In this document: positions 1-11,524 of the stretch, piece after piece
How positions within the stretch are numbered: position 1 is the first letter of the stretch
Layout of the letters: each line of letters opens with the position of its first letter
From: Coffea arabica
Lineage: Eukaryota > Streptophyta > Magnoliopsida > Gentianales > Rubiaceae
NCBI RefSeq assembly: GCF_036785885.1
Contig: NC_092326.1
Location: 44,035,072 to 44,099,071, forward strand
Direction: 5' to 3'
DNA: 64,000 nucleotides
Notes under the pieces: model-generated
Databases searched by the model: none
What the model was told of the DNA's origin: nothing
The model's input: the letters and a program-made list of their open reading frames with translations, nothing else
Translations under genes and position numbers: made by a program

Positions 1-2464
1 TTGTATGATATAATCTAAATCTATTAGCGCACAAAAAAAAAAATTATACAGTGATGGTAGACAAAAAAAAATTATCCTTATTTAACACTATACTACTATA
101 TACTCGTACTACAAGCTATTACATTCACACAACTTTCTTATTTAATTTTGCCCCTTTTTTTTAAAAAAAAAAAAAACCCTTGCTAGAGAATTTTCAAGAA
201 GGAAAGCTCCAAGAAAAAAAAACTGCAAGACTAAAGTGGTCTTCGCACCATGGATACAGAATTATTTGAAAAACAAAAACACTTCTATGAAATACTGTAA
301 ATAATTAATTAAGAAAATATTTTTAAAAAAATTTACTGTAATCATTTGATGCACGTGAGGAAAAAAAAGATAATAGAAAAATGTGATCACGAAAAACGAC
401 GCAATTTTTCAGCAGAAAATGACAATCCAAACAGGGCACTCAAGTTTATAATAATGAAAAAAAAAGAAAAAAGAGAGCTTATCCAAACAATAATAATTTG
501 TAAGGTTGAGGAACGTGGTGGCAGTTGGTAGTTTGTAGAAATCGGACACGTAACTGAACGGGAGCAGGGGAAATGGAATCAGCAACGATAATCGGAAAAA
601 TCCAAACTGCAAGAGTTGATTGCTTGCTGCTGACTGCTGAGTGGCTCCTTCTCTCTTTTGCCGGTCTCTGTTGTGGCGAAGGGAGATGCACATACCGTAT
701 ATGTGGCTCCCGGTAGGGATGCCGCCGCGCTCCTCGCTGATATTTCTCTGTTTTCACACCTACTACGTGTCGCTTTGTGAGTTCATCGGCAAAAACACAT
801 AAAAATAAAAACCAAGAGATATTTTAATGCTGATAGATACAAACTTGCAAATTCCTAAAATCAAGAATTTATTTATTTACATTATCAGAAAATTCCAAAC
901 AAACTAAATAGCATGAGAAAATAAGAATATGCACCTATCATACATAATCCAAAGCATATATATATATATATGTCACCAGCAATTTGGTTAATTAAACCAA
1001 CATTAGAAAGAAGGAACTTTAAATTAGTTAATATTTTTTTACAAGTATATACCAAATGGAAAAATTTTTATTATGTATAATTGACTAAACATTGCGTTAT
1101 TGCGATCTACTTATTTGTTAGGCTGTTATTAAAAATAATTAATAGCTCTAAACTTTGAACGTATTAATTTAAACACTATATATGCATATCTAACGTGAAT
1201 TTTGTTACAACGTTGACATTATTATAACCACTTTTACTTCTAATAATGAAAAATAATTTTAAAAAGGTACAAATAAATAAAGAATAAGTTTGAGAAAGAA
1301 AAATAAAAATAATGTGTAAACAATAATGGAAAAAGAGAAGAAAGCAGGAGAAAATTTTAAAAACTCAAAAGAAAGTGGACAAGTAGAAAAGGGCAAAAAG
1401 GAAAAAAAATGATTAATATGCAAGCGACATTTTTGTCCTAAAGCATTAAGTAGGGGAAGTAAAGAGTCGATTTATTGATTTCGGAGAGTAAAAAGAAAGT
1501 ATTTAGAAGGCTTTTAATCCCATTTTTTTTTATCATGCGAATAAAATAGAATACTTTACTAAATTCAAGCGCACCAAATTTCCATTTTTATAATAACCGA
1601 GTCCAAACAAAAAATAAATAAATAAAGGGGCTTTTAATCTTTCTCACCTAATAATAACAAATTATAAAGTGTGTAAATCATTCCTTGATTACTCTCTCAT
1701 GACGAAAAAGAGGCAGTAGTCCCTAGTTTTGTTTCTGTATATGTTGAAAGGTTTTTCCTTTCCTTTTTTACTCTCTCTTTTTTTTTTTTCTTCTTTTTCT
1801 GGGGAGAAGAAAAAGAAAAAATGAAAATGAAAAAGAAATTAGCGTGTCAGAAGGTGAACAGGGGGAGAAAATTATGGATGGACGAGAGTGCTACTCGGTA
1901 CAAGATCTGGAATCCCTGATGGCTTTACCAGACGTACATCCAAGTAAACAAGTGGATGATATCCTCCCAGATTAGATTGGATTGGATAAAGATAAATTCC
2001 CCCATCCCATCCCAGGTGCTGCCAAGTGCCACTACCCACCTCTCGACACTCTTCTAACTGTCTGCCTTTGCAGATTCTACTAGTACACGGTGTGACAGAC
2101 AATGAAGAGACAACCATTCCGGAAGGTTTACGGTCATGCTTAGATCACAAAAATTTGTGCGATTCAGATCATTCACTGTAACTCGATTTTCACGTCGTCG
2201 CGTGAGACTCATAAAAATATTATTCTAGTGTTATTCGTTGTCGTTCTATTGTTACATCTTATACAGATGATATTACATCGTGTGTAAATGACGTTACACC
2301 TTCCGAAATAATTGCTCTGACAACAGTTCTAGTCCGGATCCCGAAACGGGGTGGGTGAACGTACGCTGACACGAATGTTTCCTAGTGAGTTGGAAGTGTC
2401 CAAACAATAATGGATATTTTCTGAGTTCTCTCTCCACCTCAACGTTACATTCTCTACCTCTAAC

Positions 2465-3505
2465 TATCATACAAGAAGAAAGTGGAGCCACGTAATGATT
2501 ATCGAGTGGCTCCCTTCGTTTCCAGCATATTTCTCTTTTGAAAAAATTTATCTTCATTTTTTTTTTGCTCTATTTTTTTTTTAATCTTATTTTCTTTCTC
2601 CATTTTGACTAAAGACAATTAAACAAACGCCTATGTGCACTATTACTTCCTTTTTTTTTTTACTTCATCCTAACCATTTACTCTGCTTTTTTCTCTATTG
2701 CATTAATTGATGTATTTTGTTTCAATTTTATCCATAATTAACTTGGCCACCATTATAGTTTTTAAATTTGGTGGGACAAGGGTTCAAATCTTGTCTTCCA
2801 CCACTTGACACTTTAAAAGATTTAAATCCATACGAATGCGTAGTACACCCATCTAATCCGATAGTAGTTTATTCCCCGTCGATTCCTCAATAGATCTAGT
2901 TCAACACTCCCCTAAAATAAGTTAGAGTAAGAGTAGGAGTAGGTGTAGAGTAGACAGGTGACAATTGACAAAAAAAGGAAAAACTAAACGAATCATTTCA
3001 TTGTAAGAGATCAATGATGTTTGATATTTTTTTTCTTACTTAGTCCAAAAATCATCATTAATGATTTTCTGCTTTTATTGACTCTCTCTAGCACCTATCT
3101 CTGGTACCTATTATATAAGAAGAAAGTGGAGTCACGTAGCAATTCCAACGATTGCTAAGTAGTTCACTCTTATTTTGACACGTAGCACATTCCTTTTTTG
3201 AGAAAACTATTTTCATTGTTTTTCTTTTCTTTATTCACCTTATTGCCTTTCTTCTTTTTGGCTAAAGACAACTAAACAAGACCTCATCTATAATGCAGTT
3301 TTTTTTCTTTTTTTTTTCTTTCATTTTATTGTTTATTTTACTTTTTTTTTCTCTATTGAATTAGCTGATGCATTTTCTTTCAATTGTATCCACACTTAAC
3401 TAAATAAATGGTTTTGTTGCAAGAGATCAAGGATGGGTTTGATATTGCCTAATAATCATGATTCATAATCTTCTACTTTTACTGTTTCTCTCTAATATCT
3501 ATTAT
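2465..3505. repeat. Diverged tandem duplication (two units)
   Basis: Two similar segments follow one another. Copy 1 begins near 2465 and copy 2 near 3110. Both start with an AAGAAGAAAGTGGAG block followed by a cACGTA motif, continue through T-rich DNA with a shared GACTAAAGACAA-type block, and reach a shared block ending near ATCCA..TTAAC. Each is then followed by a second shared block around AAGAGATCAA (about 3005 and 3423). Copy 1 is longer because a SINE-like segment sits between its two blocks. Similarity was judged by eye. Confidence 0.6.
2738..2988 (+). repeat. SINE-like insertion
   Basis: This segment is present in copy 1 and missing from copy 2 of the surrounding tandem duplication. 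It contains a box-B-like GGGTTCAAATC near 2780 and ends in an A-rich tail near 2970-2985. A related segment at about 16930-17115 shares the box-B-like core, a CCCC(A)AAATAA stretch and a run of GTAAGAGTAGGAG-like repeats. A tRNA-derived SINE family is the simplest reading. Box A is not convincing, so the class is uncertain. Confidence 0.4.
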
Positions 3506-5256
3506 TTTTATTTATTTATTGTAAAATTTTGCCTCCTGATTAGAAGCTTTTGCTTATTCTTTTTTTCACCGCTTTCTCCTTCATTTGGATTTCTTTTTCC
3601 CCCTAAAAAAGGCAAGTTAGAACTTGTATGTGATGTTGTGAATACTTTTTCCCCCTAAATCTAGAGAAACATTTTTTTTTAGTTTCTAAAAATTTTATTT
3701 ATTCTGAAATTACTTTTTGGCCTTTTATTTTTGAAAAAAAAAATTCTCTAAGGCTGACTAGAGGATGAGTGGTGATTACCTGAAGAATCTTTAGACTGAC
3801 AATGAAAGAATTCTAACCACTTTTTCCCCCATAAAATAATAAATGTCATTGTACATATTCATTCCAATTTTAATTTTTATTTATTAAAATTGTTATTTGA
3901 TAATACGGTGATAATGCTAGAGTGGAAGAGAAAGAATTTGACAAGTGAAGGTTCAAGATAAACGATGATCAAGAAGGAAATGGTGAGGCCTGTTGAATTA
4001 AAAATTAATCAAAGTTTCTTAATTTATGGACAGATAATTATATTTTGATATGTTGATTTATATAAAGTTTCTTAGTAGTGAAAAGTGCTTATTTACTAGC
4101 TATCGGGGATGATGTGTAAAAAAATAATTGTTGGGGCCAACAATTCAGGATGTGAAGAAAATTTTCCGTATCTCTTCATTTTGAATTACTAGTCGGTGTT
4201 CATGATTGGTAGTTTATTTTCATGGTTTTTAATTTTAGCAAATGATGGCTTATAAAATTAGATTTCAGAACATTTTGCTTAAGTTGGTTCTGTATTACTT
4301 TGTACTCATACCCCATTTTATTGTCCCTAATGATAGATAATATAATTAGAGTTTGAGGTGATTCCTAGACGTGGAACAGGACATATTATTACTATTTGAC
4401 TAAGGTGGTTGGTAATATTTTGTCAACTTAACTAGTTGAAATGATTGCAGTTGGTGGTAGAAGTCAGCATTGAAGCTTTCAACCTAGAGTGTTACTCAAC
4501 AAAATATTATTAGAAAATTTAATTTTGATTAAGAAGACATTTTTGCAATCAAATAAATTGTTGGTTTCAAATTTGTACATGTAGATTTGAAAACATGGCA
4601 GTTCATATTTTTATCTAAAATTGCTATTTGTATTTTAGAGCTGTTTGGTGAAATAGTGTCCCCACCTATTTGTAATGCTCACCTATTTGTGATGCTATTA
4701 GGCAAGATTTAAATAAATTGATTAACATGCTTTTTCTTTCAAGTTTGTATGCTTTTTATTGATGTTAAAGATTGTGATGGGTCTTGATGGCTTTCTAAAC
4801 TTTTTCTAATTATTAAAGTGCTAGAAAATTTATGATTGTTTTTTGTTTAGTTACGACTAAAACCATGCTGCTATTAAACCAACAATGCGCACCCATAATA
4901 GATTTGTTTTCTTTCTTCTTTTTTTTTTTTGGTAACAATACTTATGCATAATATTGGTTAAAAAAAAAAAATCATTCATAGACGAAATTTCTTTTCACAG
5001 CAACTTTTAATTGTTTTGATAGTCAATTTTTATCCTATATTTCTATTCATTATGTACCAAAAAGATTCGTTACTATGTATTCAACTAAACTACCTCTACT
5101 ATCAATAGAATCTGCGGGGGTTGATGGGGGAAGGGAGTTGCCAGTACAACCTTGAAAACTCTCTTTCCCTGTTACACTCAACCTGTGCTGATCCCCCGGA
5201 AACAATCAGAAAACTACGGAAAATTTCCAGAATTAATGACGCAGAGACACGAATAC

Positions 5257-8200
5257 TCACTGCTCGTCTACATTGCAAAGGCGAAGATAAGGATTATCAA
5301 ACATCACATATGCAGACCAGTAAGACTTGTACTTGGCTATGGCAAGATCCAACCATGGCTTGTAGTTTCCGTTGTAATGCACCACGGCGGCATTCTGGAT
5401 TGCCGTTTGGTTGAGGGCAGGATCATACCCAAGCCCCAACACATGCCAGCTCCTCTCAAGGGGATAGGTTAAGTTATAAAAGGTGATCAGCCCCGGCGGC
5501 AGCGTTCCAAGTTTCCAAAGAGCTCTCTCCTCATTCTGCAAATGACCAAAGGGATTTTTAAAATACAACAGCAAACTATTTTTTTTTAACCGACATTAGA
5601 CCACCACACGTACAATTTAAAGCAGCATATCTGTACACATGTTGCCACCAGACATAGAAACAACTTCCTTAATGTCATATTAATTAGAACTAGAAGCCTT
5701 AAACATCATCGTACCGGTGGAGACTTACCATTTCCTGCCAGTGATGATATATTCCCGTAATGTTGCGCTTCCTCCACTCCTTCAAATCGAAAACATTCAT
5801 ACCAAAAGCCCAACCACAAGCGTTTGGATCGAAATTCTCAGATATCTTTGGATTAGAGAAGTTCAGGTATTTGTCGAATCTGTGAAAGCTCTCCTTGCAA
5901 GTCTCCACAGCGCCATTTACCTTCCCTTGCAGATCAACAGACCAAAGTGGTGATAGATCCTTCTGAACCACAATATCATCATCCAGAAACAATATCTTAT
6001 CCAGCTTCGGGTAAACCTCGGGAAGGTAAAATCGAAGGTGATTTAACATGGACAAGTATTTTGGATTTCTGTACTTGAGTTGATCTGCACCAGATGTGAT
6101 AGAAGAGGCTTGATGTGCCTTGAAGTAATAATCTTTCATTTTAGCTGATTCAAGCTGACGTAAAACAGGGCAATAAGACGAGTTGAGCCACGTAAATTCA
6201 TCCACATTCTCAACTTGGATCACTGCGCCAGCAGGAGGGTTGACTAGAAACCACATTTTCATTGCCGCAAAGTTTAATTTATCAGTTACTATATGGAAAA
6301 CATGCTTTTCAGGCTCCTTTGCATGCAGCACCGTTGAGTTTACGACCACAGATGTCGCAAGCACATTATCAGAAAAGATAGCATAATGGTATAAAGAAGG
6401 ATCTTCAAGCTTTTCTTTGTTAGGGAAGTCCTTATCCTGATAACCATGCAAGTAGTAGTCTGTTGTCAGAAGCAACGGAATGCAATGCAAAGGTCTGGTG
6501 ACTGTTTTTGCAGCTAACTGTATAAGAAATGCACTTTTTTTCTTCTTTCCGTTTAGACTCCCTTCAGCTGACTGGAGCATGGCCCTCAACTTCCTTGCTA
6601 TTGTTATACAATCATATAGCTGGTCCTTTGCTGTAGACAATATATGACCCATCTCTTTTGCTCTATCAAAAGCACTATGAAAGAAAAGAATTGAACACCA
6701 TATCAACACCAAAGGCCTTCATTTCAACATTAGAAAAGCTTATAATGCTAGATGGCCTACCTTGGCTGAAGTTCAACATCAGATGTTTCCTCTCCAATTG
6801 CAAATTGACTTTCTCTAGAATGCTTGATGAGAGAATCATATAAAACCATCTCATTCTTAGCCTTTGCTATGGTTGCCTAAGCTCTTGCCATTATGATCTG
6901 ATCGCGCATTAGTTTCAGTGTTGAGTCAGAGTTAGGATTTTCATACTCCTTCCTCCATATACTGTATTTACCCTCGACAGTGTCGTCAAATTCTCTTGCT
7001 CGTTCAATGGCAGCTTCTTGCATTTTATCATCAGTCTCTTTACTTTGTTGGATCAGTTCTGCAGTCCGTCGTTCTCTCCTTTCTTGACGTAACATCTAAA
7101 GCACAAGAAGTTCGTCATCAAATTAGATGGGCTAAACCACACAAAAGCAACAAAAGAAGACTTGATACATCACCCGCCGCTTGAGCTTCATAGGATGCAG
7201 TGGAGATACTAACTGATGCTGTATTTCACTTCCATGGTAACGTCTTTCACCAGAATGCTGATCACTTTCGTTTAACAAAAGTTCAAGTTTGAGAGGATCA
7301 CCTAACACCTGAATGCAATGCTAAATCAATGCTTGGGGTCCCAAAACTGACTGAAAGTTACATGCCAACCAGTTGAAGGACTAATTGGGAAGAATTAACA
7401 TGTCCTTTGCTACATACCTTTGAACTTAAAGTATGACCATTTACACCACCAGGGTCTTTCCATACCCAGGAAGCAGACAGGTCTCTAGATTTCACACTCC
7501 GCATTTTCATAGAACCAGAAAGGTCATTACATGTCACTATTATGTCAATATCCTGCACAACAATACTAAACAGCTCCATAATCTCAATCTCAATCTCATT
7601 GCCAACGAAAAAAGCAAAAAGTTGATCACCTTTTCCTCCTGTTGACTAGCAGATTCTATTCGCCCTTGTTCCTGCAATCCTACCATTTATTCCATGTTAA
7701 TGAATATGCAACACATGCTTCGATATAGGTTCTCTTAGACATTATGTCGCACAGTGGATGGGTAAGGTAATTGTAAACATAATGCAAATGAAAAAATTTA
7801 TAGTTTTGAGGTGTTGACAACTTCATAAAAGTAAAGATAGGATTTGTATCCTACTGCCATTAATATCCTAAACTCATGTACCTATAACAGTTATTTAGTT
7901 CTAGCATGCTGTTTTCCCTCTCCCACGATGGCACTAGCATGTCAGTTCTCCCACACCTTCAATAACTAAATCCCTGAGCAATTTAAGGTTAAAACATGAA
8001 AGCTTCACTACCTTCAGTAAGAAATGATGCAATAAAATGCAAACTTTATAAGTTGGAAATAAACCAACTTCTAATAAATTGGCATTCATTCTTAAAACTG
8101 GACAAAAAGGAGTCAATACAGTAACTTAGAATGAGTTTGTATTTTTCTGGTTGTAATCTGTTTGCTCATTTTTCCTCTGGATGCTGGAATGTTACTGACC

Positions 8201-10274
8201 AAGTTTCAGTTAGGCAAATTATCTTCAAATTTAAAATTTGCAGATTATTGATGGAAAGAGATGCCTTTATAGTGCATGAGATCTCTGTGAAAAATAGACA
8301 ATGAGATCTGCAGCCAGTTTGTCATCAATATAAGTTGCCTAAGTTTTGTATCTGCAGGACTGAATGTATTAATTCAACCCTTTTAGGCAATAAAAGAATT
8401 GTCCAGGAAAAAATTACCACAACCAACTTCAGCTAATCTATATAACTGGCTCAAAGACAAAACTATCTCACAACACAAAGCCCTACATCCAAAGCTAGTC
8501 TAAGTCCACAGGCACACGAAACATCCTTTTGACTGCTGCCATTAAGCTTTTCAATGCAATTTCCCAAATAATGACAATCCAAGTCAGTAAAATACAATCA
8601 ACAACAACACTACCCAAATAATGAACAAAGTTCTCTTCAAAGTCTACTGGTGGTTGTGAAAACAAGACTAAGAAGCCTTTCCAAGCACATCCAGTAAAAG
8701 GTTCTCATAGCTAGATAGCAGAGACAAGAATCACAGACTAGGTACATGACACCCTTTTCCTTAAAATAAAATTCAATAGCAAACAGGAATAAACATAACC
8801 ACTTCTCAGGAAGCAAGTAGTAAAAAGTTCTCACAGCTAGATAGTCTGAACTAAAAAAAAAAAAGAAAAAAAGAAAAGAGAAAAGAGAAACAACAATATT
8901 AACCACCAAAATATACGATCAAAAAGAAGAAGGAAATATAAAAGAAAGAAAAGATGATTTGCTTCTCAAGTCCTAAACTAAAATATGGCATGAGATATCT
9001 AACAGAAATAACCTGAAATCAAGGCTAGTTTCCTTCCATATCACCACCTCTTAGATTATTTTACCAACTCTAACAGCTAGGTATGCTTGGCAGCTACAAT
9101 GGCCAAAAATATCAACCCAGCAATTGACTAGTTAAATCAGTGAAAGCTAATTAATTGCAGCAATAGTCATACAAGCAATGGGGGATCATTTTAATGGAGA
9201 TTGCAGAGAATATAGAGGAGTCCAAGTACAACGAGAAAGGAGGAAAATAGAAATCACTTGTTCTTGGCAGATAATCTAGCCTACAACACTAGACATGATA
9301 CCAACAATAATGATAACTAGGTGGTCTTGCATTTTAGACAAAAAGCATAAGTAAGTAATGGCTATATTTGATGGGATAGAAGCAGCGAGATATATATATT
9401 GAACGGGAATGAAACTTACCCCCGTGTCAACACACTGCGGGCAATCATTAAGCTGGGAAAAATGTCTGCTCTCTCTATCACTGCAGAGGAGGAGAGAAAG
9501 AATGAAAAGGAATAATCCAAACCCAAACAGCAGCACTTGCAAACTTTTATGACCCTTTACAACTTGGAACTGAGCGAAAGCCAGCACAAAAAGATAGAAA
9601 TAAATGACTACGTGTGGAAATCTTACAATGTGAACAAGTTTGAAGCTTGTGCTTTAACTAGGAGAGCATGTACGATGACCTGCATTAGAGTTCGGTCCAA
9701 AAATATCAGCAACCAAGGGGTAAACGTAACAGGAACATGTGTTAGTGGAAAGTAGCCAAAGAAGAGAACCCATAAGAAAACAAGATCCAAAAAGAAGGGA
9801 TTAAAATTTCTTCAACAGATAAGAACAAATGGAAAGCACTATCACCAGGTGAAGACATCTGTCATACAAGCCAACCGGTATTTTAGGAGTTGCAAATACT
9901 TTTGCAGCTGGGAAAGGTTAAAGAAATCTTTGAAAAGATAAGGGAATACGGAATCTACCTAGACCTAGAATATTTTTTTGATAAGAAAAAGCAAAAAAAT
10001 AAATAAATTAAATAAACAAACAGATGGATAGAAGAATTGGTGTCAAAATTAAAGTTGGAATGCCAGAGAGAAACCCCAAATTGCTTAAATGATTGCTGTT
10101 ATGTATGTAACAAGAAGTAATTTTTAAGAGAAAAACAAGAAAAGAAGAATTCGAGGTGGAGGATGATGAAGTTTAGACAGAACAAAACTGCAGAAGAAGC
10201 GAGAGAATGGGAAAGAATAGTGGTGAGATTACCGGGAAGTAGAATAGGATGATGGAAAGCAGAGATGCTGACAT
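5257..10274 (-). CDS. GAUT3: GAUT3-type galacturonosyltransferase, interrupted by one in-frame stop
   Basis: This is a family GT8 homogalacturonan galacturonosyltransferase, expected to be a Golgi type II membrane protein of pectin synthesis. Exons in transcript order: 10274-10233, 9569-9420, 7671-7630, 7552-7418, 7308-7174, 7095-6761, 6674-5729, 5535-5257; all phases agree, giving about 687 codons. The exon 2 product is a hydrophobic anchor. Exons 5-6 give the KLKRR and KYSIWRK region. Exon 7 carries the LDDDIVVQKDL metal site, and exon 8 carries HYNGNYKPW, the GT8 HxxGxxKPW motif. Codon 241 (6879-6877) is TAG, where relatives have Tyr in MA(K/R)AYA. As written, the product would lose the whole catalytic domain. 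The rest of the frame is intact, so this is a recent null allele or a base-call error. The first exon and ATG are the weakest part of the model. Confidence 0.9.
7672..9419 (-). other. Large second intron of GAUT3
   Basis: This 1.75-kb stretch separates the membrane-anchor exon from the small 42-nt exon. The donor GTAAGT follows GGG at 9420, and the acceptor TTGCAG precedes the GAACAAGGG exon. No further exon or recognisable transposon was seen in it. Confidence 0.6.
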
Positions 10275-10716
10275 GGATAATCAATCTTGTTATACTGAGA
10301 CCACAAGCAGCAGGTGCAGAGGCAGGGAAAAACCAAAACTACCAATCCCCCTCTCAGATCGTCAAGACATGCCACCAAAATTGCAGAACAAATGGAAGTG
10401 ATGGTACTAATCTAATCTGATCTCTATGTATGTATCTCTCCCTGACGGTGACAGAAGAAGAAGATCCAGCACACACCCGAACCCAGGACGAGGATTGTAG
10501 TATTTGTGATTGTGACACACACTCTCTACTTCTTCTAGCGGGATTCGAACCTCGGACCGCTGTTGTGCTTCGACAGAGCACTTAAAGGTGGTAGTTTTTT
10601 TTTTTTTTTTTTTTAATTACAAAATGAATTAGTACACCGTACACCGCAGCACTAGCACTCGTTGCTCTCACAAATCATACATTGTTCATTTGCTGTTCAT
10701 TTCTAGATCTTAAATT
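10275..10716 (-). promoter_or_regulatory. GAUT3 5' leader and proximal promoter region
   Basis: This is the 442 bp between the predicted GAUT3 start codon and the MULE target duplication. It contains a T run at about 10598-10616 and a short tRNA-like GGTTCGAATCC on the minus strand near 10541-10551. No clear TATA box was identified. Because the MULE begins just upstream, most of the original promoter beyond this stretch has been displaced by 5.7 kb. Confidence 0.4.
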
Positions 10717-10725
10717 ATTTATTTA
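10717..10725. repeat. MULE target-site duplication, left
   Basis: The 9-bp sequence ATTTATTTA immediately precedes the left terminal inverted repeat and is repeated exactly at 16443-16451. Nine base pairs is the Mutator superfamily length. Confidence 0.95.
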
Positions 10726-10941
10726 GGGCAAAAAGTCCCAGTGGCCCTCAAACTAGTACCCGGATGAAGTTTTGGCCCCCAAACAATTAAATGTAAAGTT
10801 TTGGCCCCCGATCTATCCAAAGTACAAATTGTTAGACCTTCTGTCAAATTCATCAATTAATACCGATGAAATCTACGATCACATGAGAAGCACGCCGAAA
10901 TACGAAGGATATTTTTGTCCATAAAGAGCTGTCATCCACTT
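10726..10941 (+). repeat. MULE left terminal inverted repeat
   Basis: This 216-bp repeat begins GGGCAAAAAGTCCCAGTGG and ends at the CATCCACTT block. It pairs with the reverse complement of 16227-16442 with about 8 differences. In Mutator elements the terminal repeat also acts as a promoter, here reading rightward into the transposase. Confidence 0.93.
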
Positions 10942-11524
10942 TGTGAAATGGAGCGAAAAATGATATTGATCAAACGGTTCTTACTTTCTCCACTATCTCT
11001 CCCTCTGCCTGCCATTAACGGTTCTTGCTGCAACTTTCCGACTGCGAGCACTACTACCAGCACCGTGGAAGTAGACATTGAAGCGAAATGGAGTGGAAAA
11101 TAAGGAAGCCAGACGTGTACTTTGATCCATTTCTTGTTTACGGTAAGTGGTCTGACCCTATTTTTGTTCCATTTTCGTCTGAGCAGTGATGGTTTGTATA
11201 TAATAGAGGAACAAAGCGTGTCAATAACGTTTAAAAAGATTGTATTAGTCAAATTTTCAGTTTGTCGGGAAGATTGGTGGTCCTATATGTTGGTATCTTT
11301 TACTGTAGAAATTAATATTCGCTTCAGTGGTCCTACATTGTTTTTTTATTTTACCCATTAACCATGTCCGACAAAAAGGGGCCACTGAAATAGTAGTTTA
11401 TTGGCCTAATACAACTGTTTTGACTCATAATTTGTGAGATAATTTATTCTTCCTATTTTAAATATTGTATTGACCTGAGGCTAAAATTGTTGCAAAGGCT
11501 GATTCTGAATGGTTTACTATACGT

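Larger units (their letters stand above)
1..5110. other. AT-rich intergenic region
   Basis: No convincing gene is seen. The stretch holds many A/T homopolymers, a short TA run near 960 and scattered short frames with no family resemblance. The notable structures are a tandem duplication at about 2465-3505 and a SINE-like repeat inside it, listed separately. The last part lies downstream of GAUT3, which is read on the minus strand, and may include its polyadenylation region. Confidence 0.6.

Noticed and set aside
9570-9587. GAUT3 starting within the anchor exon near 9587
   Set aside because: The upstream codon there is GTG, not ATG. A good acceptor (TTTCGCTCAG) precedes the exon, so the start must be in an earlier exon.
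10535-10595. Possible tRNA gene on the minus strand (GGTTCGAATCC)
   Set aside because: The T-stem does not pair and no acceptor stem or proper box A is present. At most it is a fragment of a tRNA-derived repeat in the GAUT3 leader.
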